Source: Alphaproteobacteria bacterium (lineage in GTDB: Bacteria; Pseudomonadota; Alphaproteobacteria; Micavibrionales; Micavibrionaceae). Taken from it: a DNA stretch of 13,450 nt. How positions within the stretch are numbered: the first letter of the stretch is position 1; every line of letters starts with the position of its first letter. Below, piece after piece: positions 7,113 to 13,450 of the stretch. A model generated the notes under the pieces. That model saw only the letters and a program-made list of their open reading frames with translations, was not told the origin of the DNA and did not search any database. The stretch is taken from contig JAUILO010000061.1 in assembly GCA_030432775.1 (NCBI GenBank), positions 1 through 13,450 of the forward strand. The letters run 5' to 3'. The translations under genes and the position numbers were made by a program.

Positions 7113-7151
7113 TTCCGGTTCGGAAACTTGAAAAAAGGTTGTTTTTACCTT
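7113..7151 (+). promoter_or_regulatory. Two adjacent short hairpins in the thrS upstream region
   Basis: TTCCG-GTT-CGGAA (7113-7125) is a perfect 5-bp inverted repeat. AAGGT (7135-7139) with ACCTT (7147-7151) forms a second around a T-rich loop. They sit 32-70 bp before the first ATG. If transcribed, they would form a leader that could serve translational control, as known for E. coli thrS, but no anticodon-like mimicry is evident and the transcription start is unknown. Confidence 0.3.
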
Positions 7152-7182
7152 CATATATATGCATTCATCCTATTAAGTTAAC

Positions 7183-9192
7183 ATGGAAAGTAAGTTTTAT
7201 AAAATGTCACAGCAAATGATCTCAGAAGAAAAGCAAATTATTGTCAGTTTACCCGATGGTTCCAAACGTGAATTGCCAGCCGGATCAACGGGCATGGATT
7301 TGGCTGAGTCTATTTCTAAATCATTGGCGAAGGTATCTGTTGCTATCGAAGTTGATGGACATCTGCGCGATTTATCGCGGCCATTGGATGATGGCTGTAC
7401 AGTGAATATTATAAAACGTGATGATGATGTTTCATTGGAGCTGATTCGTCATGATTGTGCGCATATCTTGGCCGAAGCGGTGCAAACATTATTTCCGGGC
7501 ACACAGGTTACAATCGGACCGAACATCGAAAACGGATTCTTTTACGATTTTGCCCGTAACGAGCCATTTTCAACCGAGGATTTCGAAGCAATAGAGAAAG
7601 AAATGCGCCGTATTGTCGAGCGAGGATCGCAGTTCGTGCGTGAGGTCTGGCCACGTGATGAGGCAATTGCTTATTTCAAGGATAAAGGTGAAAACTATAA
7701 AGCCGAGTTGATCGAAGACCTACCGGAAAGCGAAGATATTACAATTTATCGCCAAGGTGAATGGCTGGATTTATGTCGTGGCCCGCATATGCCGACCACC
7801 AAAAATGTTGGTACAGCATTCAAACTGATGAAAGTTGCCGGTGCGTATTGGCGCGGCGATTCCAGCAAAGCTATGCTAACCCGTATTTACGGTACGGCCT
7901 GGCGCAATGATAAAGAGCTTAAAGAATATCTTAACATGATTGAAGAGGCCGAAAAGCGTGACCACCGCAAGCTTGGCGCGGAAATGGATCTATTCCACTT
8001 CCAGCAAGAAGCCCAAGGCTCTGTTTTCTGGCATCCCAATGGTTTTACGATCTATAACCAGCTTGAAAACTATATCCGCCGTCGTCTTCGCGCTGCTGAT
8101 TATAAAGAGATCAAAACACCACAGCTTATTGATAACAAGCTTTGGGAGGCGTCCGGCCACTGGGGTAAATACCGCGAAAATATGTTTGTTGTGCCTGATG
8201 AAGTGCCCAATACCGAAGATGATGGCCCGGTGATTAGTGATAAGGGCTTTGATAAGCTTATGGCGCTAAAGCCTATGAATTGCCCGGCGCATGTTCAGGT
8301 CTTTAATCAGGGCATCAAGAGTTATCGTGACTTGCCTGTGCGACTGGCTGAATTTGGATGTTGTCACAGAAACGAGGCTCACGGGGCGCTGCATGGGCTG
8401 ATGCGTGTGCGTCAGTTCACACAGGATGATGCGCATATTTTTTGTACAGAGGACCAAATCACTCAGGAAGCTGTCGCATTTTGTGACTTGTTGAAACAGG
8501 TTTATACCGACCTAGGGTTTAATGATGTTGTTGTGGCGCTTTCGTTGCGTCCGGATGTACGTGTTGGTGATGATGCTCTATGGGATAAGGCCGAAGACGG
8601 TTTGCGTAAAGCGCTTGTCGAATCCGGCCTTGAGTTCCGCGAAGATCCGAATGAAGGCGCATTTTACGGGCCAAAGATCGATTATCAGGTGCGTGATGCA
8701 ATTGGACGTACATGGCAATGTGGCACATTACAGCTCGACTTTAACCTGCCTGACCGCCTTGATGCGTCTTATGTGGGCGAAGATGGCGCACGCCACCGTC
8801 CAGTGATGCTTCACCGCGCGATTTTAGGCTCTATGGAGCGTTTTATCGGTATTCTGATAGAAAGCTACGGCGGTAAATTGCCGCTATGGCTGTGCCCTGT
8901 ACAGTGTGTGGTGACTACAATTAATCCGGATGTTGATGATTACGCCAAGGAAGTATACCAAAAGCTGACTGCGGCGGGTATCCGCACCGAGATTGATTTG
9001 CGTCATGAAAAGATCAATTACAAAGTGCGTGATCACATGACGTCAAAAGTGCCTGTGATGTTTGTTGTTGGTCGCCGCGAGGCCGAAGAGAATAAAGTGG
9101 CTATTCGCCGCCTCGGCAGTAATGACCAGAAATTCGAAACATTGGATAATGCTTTTGATGCGCTGCTCGCTGAATGTCAGCCGCCATTTTAG
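7183..9192 (+). CDS. thrS: Threonine--tRNA ligase
   Basis: Charges tRNA-Thr with threonine in the cytoplasm and edits mischarged seryl-tRNA. The order is TGS domain (about 18-80, IIVSLPDGSKREL), editing domain, class II catalytic core and C-terminal anticodon-binding domain (from about 570). Editing residues are present: His90 and His94 in HDCAH, and Cys198 and His202 in CRGPH. The three catalytic zinc ligands are Cys367 (MNCPAH), His418 (DDAHIF) and His544 (MLHRA). Compared with the E. coli enzyme, the editing site is shifted by about 17 residues and the zinc site by 33. So there is an extra N-terminus plus an insert of about 16 residues before motif 2 (near 340-357). The start is uncertain: ATG 7183 has no clear ribosome binding site, while ATG 7204 (with GGAAAG upstream) or ATG 7216 would fit the TGS domain better. 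A terminator follows, so thrS appears monocistronic. Confidence 0.97.
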   Translation: MESKFYKMSQQMISEEKQIIVSLPDGSKRELPAGSTGMDLAESISKSLAKVSVAIEVDGHLRDLSRPLDDGCTVNIIKRDDDVSLELIRHDCAHILAEAVQTLFPGTQVTIGPNIENGFFYDFARNEPFSTEDFEAIEKEMRRIVERGSQFVREVWPRDEAIAYFKDKGENYKAELIEDLPESEDITIYRQGEWLDLCRGPHMPTTKNVGTAFKLMKVAGAYWRGDSSKAMLTRIYGTAWRNDKELKEYLNMIEEAEKRDHRKLGAEMDLFHFQQEAQGSVFWHPNGFTIYNQLENYIRRRLRAADYKEIKTPQLIDNKLWEASGHWGKYRENMFVVPDEVPNTEDDGPVISDKGFDKLMALKPMNCPAHVQVFNQGIKSYRDLPVRLAEFGCCHRNEAHGALHGLMRVRQFTQDDAHIFCTEDQITQEAVAFCDLLKQVYTDLGFNDVVVALSLRPDVRVGDDALWDKAEDGLRKALVESGLEFREDPNEGAFYGPKIDYQVRDAIGRTWQCGTLQLDFNLPDRLDASYVGEDGARHRPVMLHRAILGSMERFIGILIESYGGKLPLWLCPVQCVVTTINPDVDDYAKEVYQKLTAAGIRTEIDLRHEKINYKVRDHMTSKVPVMFVVGRREAEENKVAIRRLGSNDQKFETLDNAFDALLAECQPPF

Positions 9193-9225
9193 GCTTTATA
9201 CGATTTGGCTATATATTTATTCAAG

Positions 9226-9252
9226 AAGCGCCGCTTTTTAGCGGCGTTTTTT
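9226..9252 (+). terminator. Rho-independent terminator of thrS
   Basis: The stem CGCCGCT (9229-9235) with AGCGGCG (9240-9246), extended by a G-T pair and two A-T pairs, closes a TTTT loop and is followed by six T. It lies about 35 bp beyond the thrS stop codon and separates thrS from the downstream gene. Confidence 0.9.
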
Positions 9253-9297
9253 ATGCGCTGTGCTTATAGTTCGGGAATGAGTAGTTCTGCAATAATA

Positions 9298-9327
9298 TTG
9301 ACATAATCATCCGTAGCTTTTAATAAT
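9298..9327 (+). promoter_or_regulatory. Sigma70-like promoter of the metallopeptidase-like gene
   Basis: A perfect -35 TTGACA (9298-9303), an 18-bp spacer and AATAAT (9322-9327, five of six matches to TATAAT) lie 57 bp before the GTG start at 9384. The preceding thrS terminator makes a promoter here necessary. Confidence 0.55.
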
Positions 9328-9383
9328 GATGCCATAGAATGAAAAAACACGAATAAAAAGAAAATATCATACAGGGACGTAAC

Positions 9384-10478
9384 GTGAGCGCTTTAACCCG
9401 GCTAAAACAGCAATGGAATACACAAGATGGCGGATTAAATGCTGGAGCATTTGATGCGCAATGGCTGGAAAAGACCATTGATATTGTGAACGAGTTATAT
9501 GATGAAATGGGCTCGCTGGGTACAGAGTTTAAGGCTGCTGTGCAGGGCGTGAAGGCGACGGAGCGTTTTAATCCGGCGTTAAAAGCAACATGGGCGGCTT
9601 ATTTCGTCGCGTTTTTGGTGTCGACGGGCCCTGTTGACCAAAGAACCGGTTTTGCCAATCGTGTGGAATATAAAAATGGCGCGATTGAAGATTATATCGA
9701 TTTTATAGGTACGCGCTTTCATGAATTTATTCACGCTATTCAACATGACAAACACCCAATTACTCATGCTGTGCCAATCAATCAGAAATCGGTCGCAATC
9801 TTGCTACCGACGGACTACATACGTTTGAAGGTGTTGATGGAGCTTGATGCATACAGTAAAGAAGCATGGTTAATGTCAAAATTTTATGATGCATTCGAAG
9901 ATGAAATTGATGAGGCTGACTTGCCTTGGAAGGTAAAGATTTATCGCACGATTGAAGCACAAGACCCCACCCGCAGTGATGCTCTGAATATGGCGATGTT
10001 TGCCGGAACGCTTTTGCGCCATAAACAGACCACGCAAAACGGCGAAAAGGCAGCGTATATGGATGATTATCATACAAGCGCGCTCGATCAATATTTGATT
10101 TCTATTCAAAATTGGCAACACAGAACCGAGCAAGCGCAAGAACCAGAAGCCTGTATGTTGACACGTGAAGATATCATTGCTCTGGGCGATACATTCGGCC
10201 CGAATGTGTTTACCGCCGGCCGGCAAGACGAGCTTGTCGCTCTTTTTCTTGAGCCACCCGTATTATCAGCAGAAAATAAGCATAAATTAGGCGCTGTTTA
10301 TGAGATGTTTGGCATCGAATCAGAAGAAGATGCGCAGCCCGAGCCCCTTGCGAAGATATTATCTGCAAAAGGCATGACAATGGATGCGTTCATGGCCGAT
10401 AGCAAATCAGGCATACCCGCGCAGCTGGATGAAAACGGTGATTATATTCGTCCAAATACTCGTAAGCTGCAGCCATAA
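9384..10478 (+). CDS. Putative HExxH zinc metallopeptidase (uncharacterised)
   Basis: A 364-residue protein with a GTG start at 9384 and a good AGGGA (9373-9377) six bases upstream. The key feature is HEFIH at residues 113-117 (context GTRFHEFIHAIQHDK), an HExxH zinc-protease motif. A Glu-containing helix, LMELDAYSKEAW, follows about 36 residues later (Glu153) as a candidate third ligand. This HExxHAxQ...ExDA arrangement resembles poorly characterised putative metallopeptidases such as the DUF6782 type; that family name is from memory, not a search. No signal peptide or membrane segment is seen, so it is probably cytoplasmic. The C-terminal third (from about 250) is acidic and helical with no recognised domain. 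It lies between thrS and infC with its own promoter candidate. Proteolytic activity and substrate are unknown; a role tied to translation is suggested only by position. Confidence 0.75.
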   Translation: MSALTRLKQQWNTQDGGLNAGAFDAQWLEKTIDIVNELYDEMGSLGTEFKAAVQGVKATERFNPALKATWAAYFVAFLVSTGPVDQRTGFANRVEYKNGAIEDYIDFIGTRFHEFIHAIQHDKHPITHAVPINQKSVAILLPTDYIRLKVLMELDAYSKEAWLMSKFYDAFEDEIDEADLPWKVKIYRTIEAQDPTRSDALNMAMFAGTLLRHKQTTQNGEKAAYMDDYHTSALDQYLISIQNWQHRTEQAQEPEACMLTREDIIALGDTFGPNVFTAGRQDELVALFLEPPVLSAENKHKLGAVYEMFGIESEEDAQPEPLAKILSAKGMTMDAFMADSKSGIPAQLDENGDYIRPNTRKLQP

Positions 10479-10482
10479 ATAC

Positions 10483-10512
10483 TTGCATAAATTTGCAAAG
10501 ACTCGTAATAAT
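10483..10512 (+). promoter_or_regulatory. Candidate infC promoter with inverted repeat over the -35
   Basis: TTGCAT (10483-10488), an 18-bp spacer and AATAAT (10507-10512) repeat the geometry of the promoter at 9298-9327. An inverted repeat, TTGCA (10483-10487) and TGCAA (10494-10498), overlaps the -35. It starts five bases after the preceding stop codon and leaves a leader of about 35 bases before infC. Confidence 0.4.
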
Positions 10513-10540
10513 GGAACTCAGCAATTTTATTAACTGTAAT

Positions 10541-10557
10541 AAGGAATTTTTACCATC
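10541..10557 (+). promoter_or_regulatory. infC ribosome binding site and ATC start
   Basis: AAGGA (10541-10545) is followed nine bases later by ATC (10555-10557), which opens the IF3 reading frame. An in-frame ATT at 10546 directly abuts the AAGGA and is too close to serve. No ATG or GTG is available at the right place, so a rare start codon is used, as in infC of many bacteria. Confidence 0.7.
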
Positions 10558-11094
10558 TCTAAACCACCATTTCAGCCTCGTCGGGGGCGTAACGAGCCTA
10601 ATATCAATGAATTGATTACTTCGGAAGAAGTGCGCCTTATCGATGCAGAGGGCACCCAGGTAGGCGTCGTCACAACAAAAGCCGCAATGGAAGCCGCCGA
10701 AGAAGCAGGGCTTGATCTTGTAGAAATTTCACCAAATACAGAACCACCTGTTTGTAAGATACTTGACTACGGCAAGTATAAATACGAACAGCAGAAAAAA
10801 GCTTCAGAAGCCCGCAAGAAACAGAAAACAGTCGATGTGAAGGAGCTGAAAATGCGCCCAACCATCGAAGATCATGATTTCGGCGTAAAGCTTCGTAACG
10901 CGCAGCGCTTCCTGAAGGGCGGTGATAAAGTGAAGTTTACTATTCGCTTTAGAGGCCGTGAAATGGCTTATCAAAACCAAGGTATTGAACTGATGCAAAA
11001 GTTACAAGGTGCATTGGAAGAAGTAGCCAAGGTTGAATTAGAGCCAAAAATGGAAGGCCGCCAGATGATTATGGTGGTTTCACCGATCGCCTAA
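10555..11094 (+). CDS. infC: Translation initiation factor IF-3
   Basis: Binds the 30S subunit, prevents premature 50S joining and checks start codon-anticodon pairing. Starting at ATC 10555 gives 179 residues, matching the usual ~180. The first residues read (M)SKPPFQPRRGRNEPNIN, then ELITSEEVRLIDAEG, the normal IF3 N-terminal domain. Starting at the later TTG (10612) would cut into this domain. The landmark EISPNTEPPVCKILDYGKYK (about residues 56-75) and a lysine-rich linker are followed by the C-terminal domain (VKELKMRPTIEDHDFGVKL and onward) ending VVSPIA. A rare start codon is the classical basis of IF3 autoregulation, because IF3 rejects non-AUG starts. The usual rpmI and rplT genes do not follow; an oxidoreductase gene begins 57 bp downstream. 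Confidence 0.95.
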   Translation: MSKPPFQPRRGRNEPNINELITSEEVRLIDAEGTQVGVVTTKAAMEAAEEAGLDLVEISPNTEPPVCKILDYGKYKYEQQKKASEARKKQKTVDVKELKMRPTIEDHDFGVKLRNAQRFLKGGDKVKFTIRFRGREMAYQNQGIELMQKLQGALEEVAKVELEPKMEGRQMIMVVSPIA

Positions 11095-11109
11095 AACTCC
11101 GGTTTTTTT
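11093..11109 (+). terminator. Minimal terminator overlapping the infC stop codon
   Basis: AAAAC-TCCG-GTTTT followed by further T residues forms a 5-bp stem with a UCCG loop closed by C-G, a member of the stable UNCG tetraloop class. The stem begins inside the TAA stop. It is short and A-T rich, so termination may be partial. Confidence 0.4.
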
Positions 11110-11151
11110 ATTCTGTACTTAGCGCCCTGAATTGATGATAATTTTGGGGCG

Positions 11152-12441
11152 ATGACAGATTATATCGATACATATTACAGCCGCACTTTGGAAGGTGATA
11201 TGCATTATCCTGCGCTACAGGATAATGTAAGCGCCGATATATGCGTTATTGGCGCCGGATTTGCCGGTATTGCCACTGCGCTCGGCCTTGTCCAGCGGGG
11301 TAAATCTGTTGTGTTGCTGGAAAGTCGCCGTATTGGTTTTGGCGCTTCGGGTCGTAATGGCGGCTTTGTTATTGCCGGTTATGGCATGGGCGAAAAACAG
11401 CTCGTCAAAAAGGTCGGGCGTGCCCATGCTGTTGATCTTTATAATCTGACGATTACAGCCAGAACACTTATCCGCAAACGCATCAAAGATTATAATATTC
11501 CCGCGCATCCGGTTGGTGGGCAGCTTATCTGTTCGTGGTATGATACGCCCGGGCACGAAGAAGAAGCCTCTTATTTGCATGACGTGTTCGGTGAAAATAC
11601 CGAATATTGGGATAAAGATAAGGTGCGCGCCCATTGCCAGACGGAACATTATTATGATGGTCTGGTAATGAAAGATAATTTTCACATGCATCCGTTAAAT
11701 TATGCGCATGGGCAGGCAAAGGCTATAAAGCAGGCTGGCGGTCGGATTTACGAACAAAGCGAAGCTGTACGTGTGGAAGAAAAAGCTTCAGGTACAAAGA
11801 TTGTTCATACACCACAAGGCAGTGTAACAAGTGAACATGTTGTGTTTTGTGGTTCGGCCTATTTCAATGGACTTAATAAAAAGCTTAGCCGTTCATGCCT
11901 GAAGGTTTCAACCTATGTCATGGTGACTGAGCCTATTCCGCAAGATAAGCTGGACACGGCTATTAAAAGCAAGATGTGTATCCGTGATACGCGCTATGCC
12001 GATGATTATTACCGTATATTGCCGGACAACTCATTGCTTTGGGGTGGTCGTTGCGGGGTAAACAGAGCGCCTTCACCTGATCAGCTCAAAGATATGATGT
12101 TGGGTGATTTGCTAAAGGTCTATCCGCAGCTTGCTGGCGTAAAGGCGCGTGTCGCATGGTCGGGCTTAATGGGGTATAACGTATACAAATTGCCGCATAT
12201 CGGTAAATTTAGTGAAGGCATATGGTATTGCACGAATTTTGGTGGTCATGGCGTTTGCCCGACAACAGCAGGCGGCGAGGTCATCGCATCTGCCATTGCC
12301 GAGGGCAGCGAAGATTATAAGCTGTTCGAACCATTTGGTTTCGCCTATACAGGCGGGGTGTTTGGGCCGTTCGTGGCTCAGGCTGTGTATCATAGCTGGG
12401 AACTTATGGATAAATTGCGCGGCATTGGTCGCCGCGCTTAA
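11152..12441 (+). CDS. FAD-dependent amine/amino-acid oxidoreductase (PuuB/OrdL-like)
   Basis: A 429-residue protein of the D-amino-acid oxidase (DAO) superfamily. The FAD-binding Rossmann motif GAGFAG is at residues 34-39 (ICVIGAGFAGIATALGL). The flavin-contact motif GASGRNGG is at 64-71, and a C-terminal FAD loop reads NFGGHGVCPTTAGGEV (about 362-377). The opening YYSRTLEGDMHYPALQDNVSA and the GASGRNGG region resemble gamma-glutamylputrescine oxidase and relatives that oxidise secondary amines, releasing aldehyde, amine and hydrogen peroxide. No other putrescine-pathway gene is in the window, so the true substrate could be another N-substituted amine or amino acid. The protein is cytoplasmic with no signal peptide. 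The ATG at 11152 has GGGG only two bases upstream, a poor ribosome binding site; some expression may come by read-through from infC. It converges with the next gene. Confidence 0.88.
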   Translation: MTDYIDTYYSRTLEGDMHYPALQDNVSADICVIGAGFAGIATALGLVQRGKSVVLLESRRIGFGASGRNGGFVIAGYGMGEKQLVKKVGRAHAVDLYNLTITARTLIRKRIKDYNIPAHPVGGQLICSWYDTPGHEEEASYLHDVFGENTEYWDKDKVRAHCQTEHYYDGLVMKDNFHMHPLNYAHGQAKAIKQAGGRIYEQSEAVRVEEKASGTKIVHTPQGSVTSEHVVFCGSAYFNGLNKKLSRSCLKVSTYVMVTEPIPQDKLDTAIKSKMCIRDTRYADDYYRILPDNSLLWGGRCGVNRAPSPDQLKDMMLGDLLKVYPQLAGVKARVAWSGLMGYNVYKLPHIGKFSEGIWYCTNFGGHGVCPTTAGGEVIASAIAEGSEDYKLFEPFGFAYTGGVFGPFVAQAVYHSWELMDKLRGIGRRA

Positions 12442-12485
12442 CTTAATATGCGTTTTGGCCTTTTTCACAGGCTGGCTCTATTTAT

Positions 12486-13109
12486 CTAGAGAATCTCGGC
12501 AAACACACGTACGGGCGCTGCGTCTGCCATATATTTAGGCGGATAAGCGTGGATGATATAGTTTTCTTTGTCTTGTAGTGTTTCCAGACCAGTAACATTT
12601 TCAACAATCAGGATTTGCCGTTTAAGCAATAGTTTATGAGCCGGAAACGGCGCATCGAGATCAGGTCCGGGGGTGTCCATACAAACCATGGCAATATCCG
12701 CATTTACGAGCCTATCGCAGAATTCTTCTGTGAAGTAAGGCCAGTCTTTATAATATTGATCTGTGCCGAACTTTTTATCCCAGCCTGTCCAGATTAAAAT
12801 AACATCACCCTTACATAGCGTGTATGGGGTCAATATATCGGGTTCAATTTTTGTTTTTCCTCTGGCATTTATCAATAAACCGCGACCTTTGAATTGATCA
12901 ATGCGCAGATCGGAGATGAGCTTTCCGCTCTCTATCATATGCAGCGGCGCATCCATATGTGTGCCGACATGCATGCCGCCTTCTATTATGTGGTCTGAAA
13001 AACCGTTTTCTTTAATCCAGCTCGTTTGGTAAAGCCGCGCGCATGGATCGCCGGGATATACGGGCATATCATCAGTATGTATATGGGTTAAATCAATATA
13101 TTCGGGCAT
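12486..13109 (-). CDS. Cyclase-family metal hydrolase (kynurenine formamidase-like)
   Basis: A 207-residue protein of the cyclase/KynB family, zinc or manganese hydrolases that open formamides or cyclic amides. The metal-binding motif HVGTHMDAPLH is at residues 47-57 (His47, His51, Asp53, His57). The later conserved residues are also present: His158 in PAHKLLL and Glu170 in VENVTGL. The N-terminal DLTHIHTDDMPVYPGDP is typical. KynB converts N-formylkynurenine to kynurenine, but no other tryptophan-degradation gene is nearby and many family members have different substrates, so kynB is not assigned. The start at 13109 lacks a strong ribosome binding site. It is cytoplasmic and converges with the oxidoreductase, with only 44 bp between stop codons and no clear terminator there. 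Confidence 0.85.
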   Translation of the reverse strand: MPEYIDLTHIHTDDMPVYPGDPCARLYQTSWIKENGFSDHIIEGGMHVGTHMDAPLHMIESGKLISDLRIDQFKGRGLLINARGKTKIEPDILTPYTLCKGDVILIWTGWDKKFGTDQYYKDWPYFTEEFCDRLVNADIAMVCMDTPGPDLDAPFPAHKLLLKRQILIVENVTGLETLQDKENYIIHAYPPKYMADAAPVRVFAEIL

Positions 13110-13166
13110 GATTGGCTTTATGTGTTCTGTGGAGGCTGTGCCGGCCTATAAAATGACTATAATATA

Positions 13167-13193
13167 AAAAGCCCGCTATGATAACGGGCTTTT
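13167..13193 (-). terminator. Rho-independent terminator of trxA
   Basis: A 9-bp stem, AAAGCCCG extended to 13167-13175 and 13185-13193, with a 9-nt loop. On the minus strand it ends in a T run, the right direction for trxA, whose stop lies 56 bp upstream of it. On the plus strand it is also followed by a few T, but no plus-strand gene ends here. Confidence 0.85.
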
Positions 13194-13248
13194 GGGATTC
13201 TTATAGGTCTTGCGTATGGTATTTACGCGTTTTCAATATGCCGCGGGG

Positions 13249-13450
13249 TTATTCACCAGCAACAGAGCCAACCCATTCAGCAAGCTGGCTTTTGGACATA
13301 CCGCCAACGCGTGTATCAACAACTTCGCCGCCTTTGAAAACCATAAATGTCGGAATGCCGCGTACGCCGTATTGTGTGGGAGCGTTCGGGTTGTCATCAA
13401 TGTTGACCTTTGTTACTTTCACAGCATCGCCGACTTCTGAAGCCAGTTCG
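13249..13450 (-). CDS. trxA: Thioredoxin, C-terminal part (5' end outside window)
   Basis: The minus strand encodes the last ~66 residues of a small thioredoxin, a cytoplasmic disulfide reductase. Read from the window edge, it gives ELASEVGDAVKVTKVNIDDN, then the hallmark YGVRGIPTFMVFKGGEVV with the cis-proline (GIPT) facing the active site, and a final helix SKSQLAEWVGSVAGE. The length after the edge matches E. coli thioredoxin from about residue 46, so the CGPC redox motif lies just beyond the window. The stop codon is at 13249-13251. A strong terminator follows at 13193-13167, so trxA is the last gene of its transcript and the cyclase-family gene downstream is transcribed separately. Confidence 0.95.
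   Translation of the reverse strand, partial: ELASEVGDAVKVTKVNIDDNPNAPTQYGVRGIPTFMVFKGGEVVDTRVGGMSKSQLAEWVGSVAGE

Noticed and set aside
7030..7182. T-box riboswitch or threonine attenuator before thrS
   Set aside because: I see no T-box core sequence, no specifier loop and no terminator hairpin with T run. The leader region is too short for a T-box.
12442..12485. Terminator between the convergent oxidoreductase and cyclase genes
   Set aside because: Only a 3-bp GCC/GGC pairing is available, too weak to call.
11095..13450. Possible rpmI or rplT downstream of infC
   Set aside because: No short basic L35-like or L20-like frame is present on either strand.

Overview
The window looks like a chromosomal segment from an alphaproteobacterium of moderate-to-low GC content (mid-40s percent by eye, not computed). 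This rests on the threonyl-tRNA synthetase, IF3 and SpoIIAA-like sequences, which read as alphaproteobacterial. The genus cannot be fixed from the sequence. Most of it is ordinary housekeeping and secretion biology, with a few unusual details.

Left third (1-6541, + strand): a type I secretion locus. It starts with the 3' end of a large RTX adhesin/exoprotein (five calcium-binding nonapeptides plus a C-terminal secretion domain) and a strong terminator. Next comes a TolC-family outer-membrane channel gene with its own terminator. Then come a LapB/HlyB-type ABC exporter, with a degenerate C39 domain, a TTG start and an unusual Lys/Ala-rich cytoplasmic extension, and an HlyD/LapC-type membrane-fusion protein. 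The three transport genes supply a complete inner-membrane, periplasm and outer-membrane conduit, and the upstream adhesin is its obvious cargo.

Middle (6542-11094): a small SpoIIAA-like STAS protein on the - strand is divergent from thrS. thrS is followed by a good terminator. Then comes a gene for a 364-residue protein with an HEFIH zinc-metallopeptidase motif, then infC. infC starts at a non-AUG codon (ATC, 10555), typical of IF3 autogenous control. The usual rpmI-rplT genes do not follow infC, and the metallopeptidase-like gene separates thrS from infC. The metallopeptidase-like gene and infC each have a similar sigma70-like promoter candidate.

Right end (11152-13450): a PuuB/OrdL-like FAD-dependent amine oxidase (+) converges on a zinc cyclase/kynurenine-formamidase family gene (-). 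The 3' half of trxA (-) follows, with its terminator.

I found no CRISPR array, tRNA, rRNA, insertion sequence or phage gene. The items most worth a second look are the metallopeptidase-like gene inside the thrS-infC region, the exporter's N-terminal extension, and several inverted or direct repeat arrays in front of the exporter, thrS and infC.
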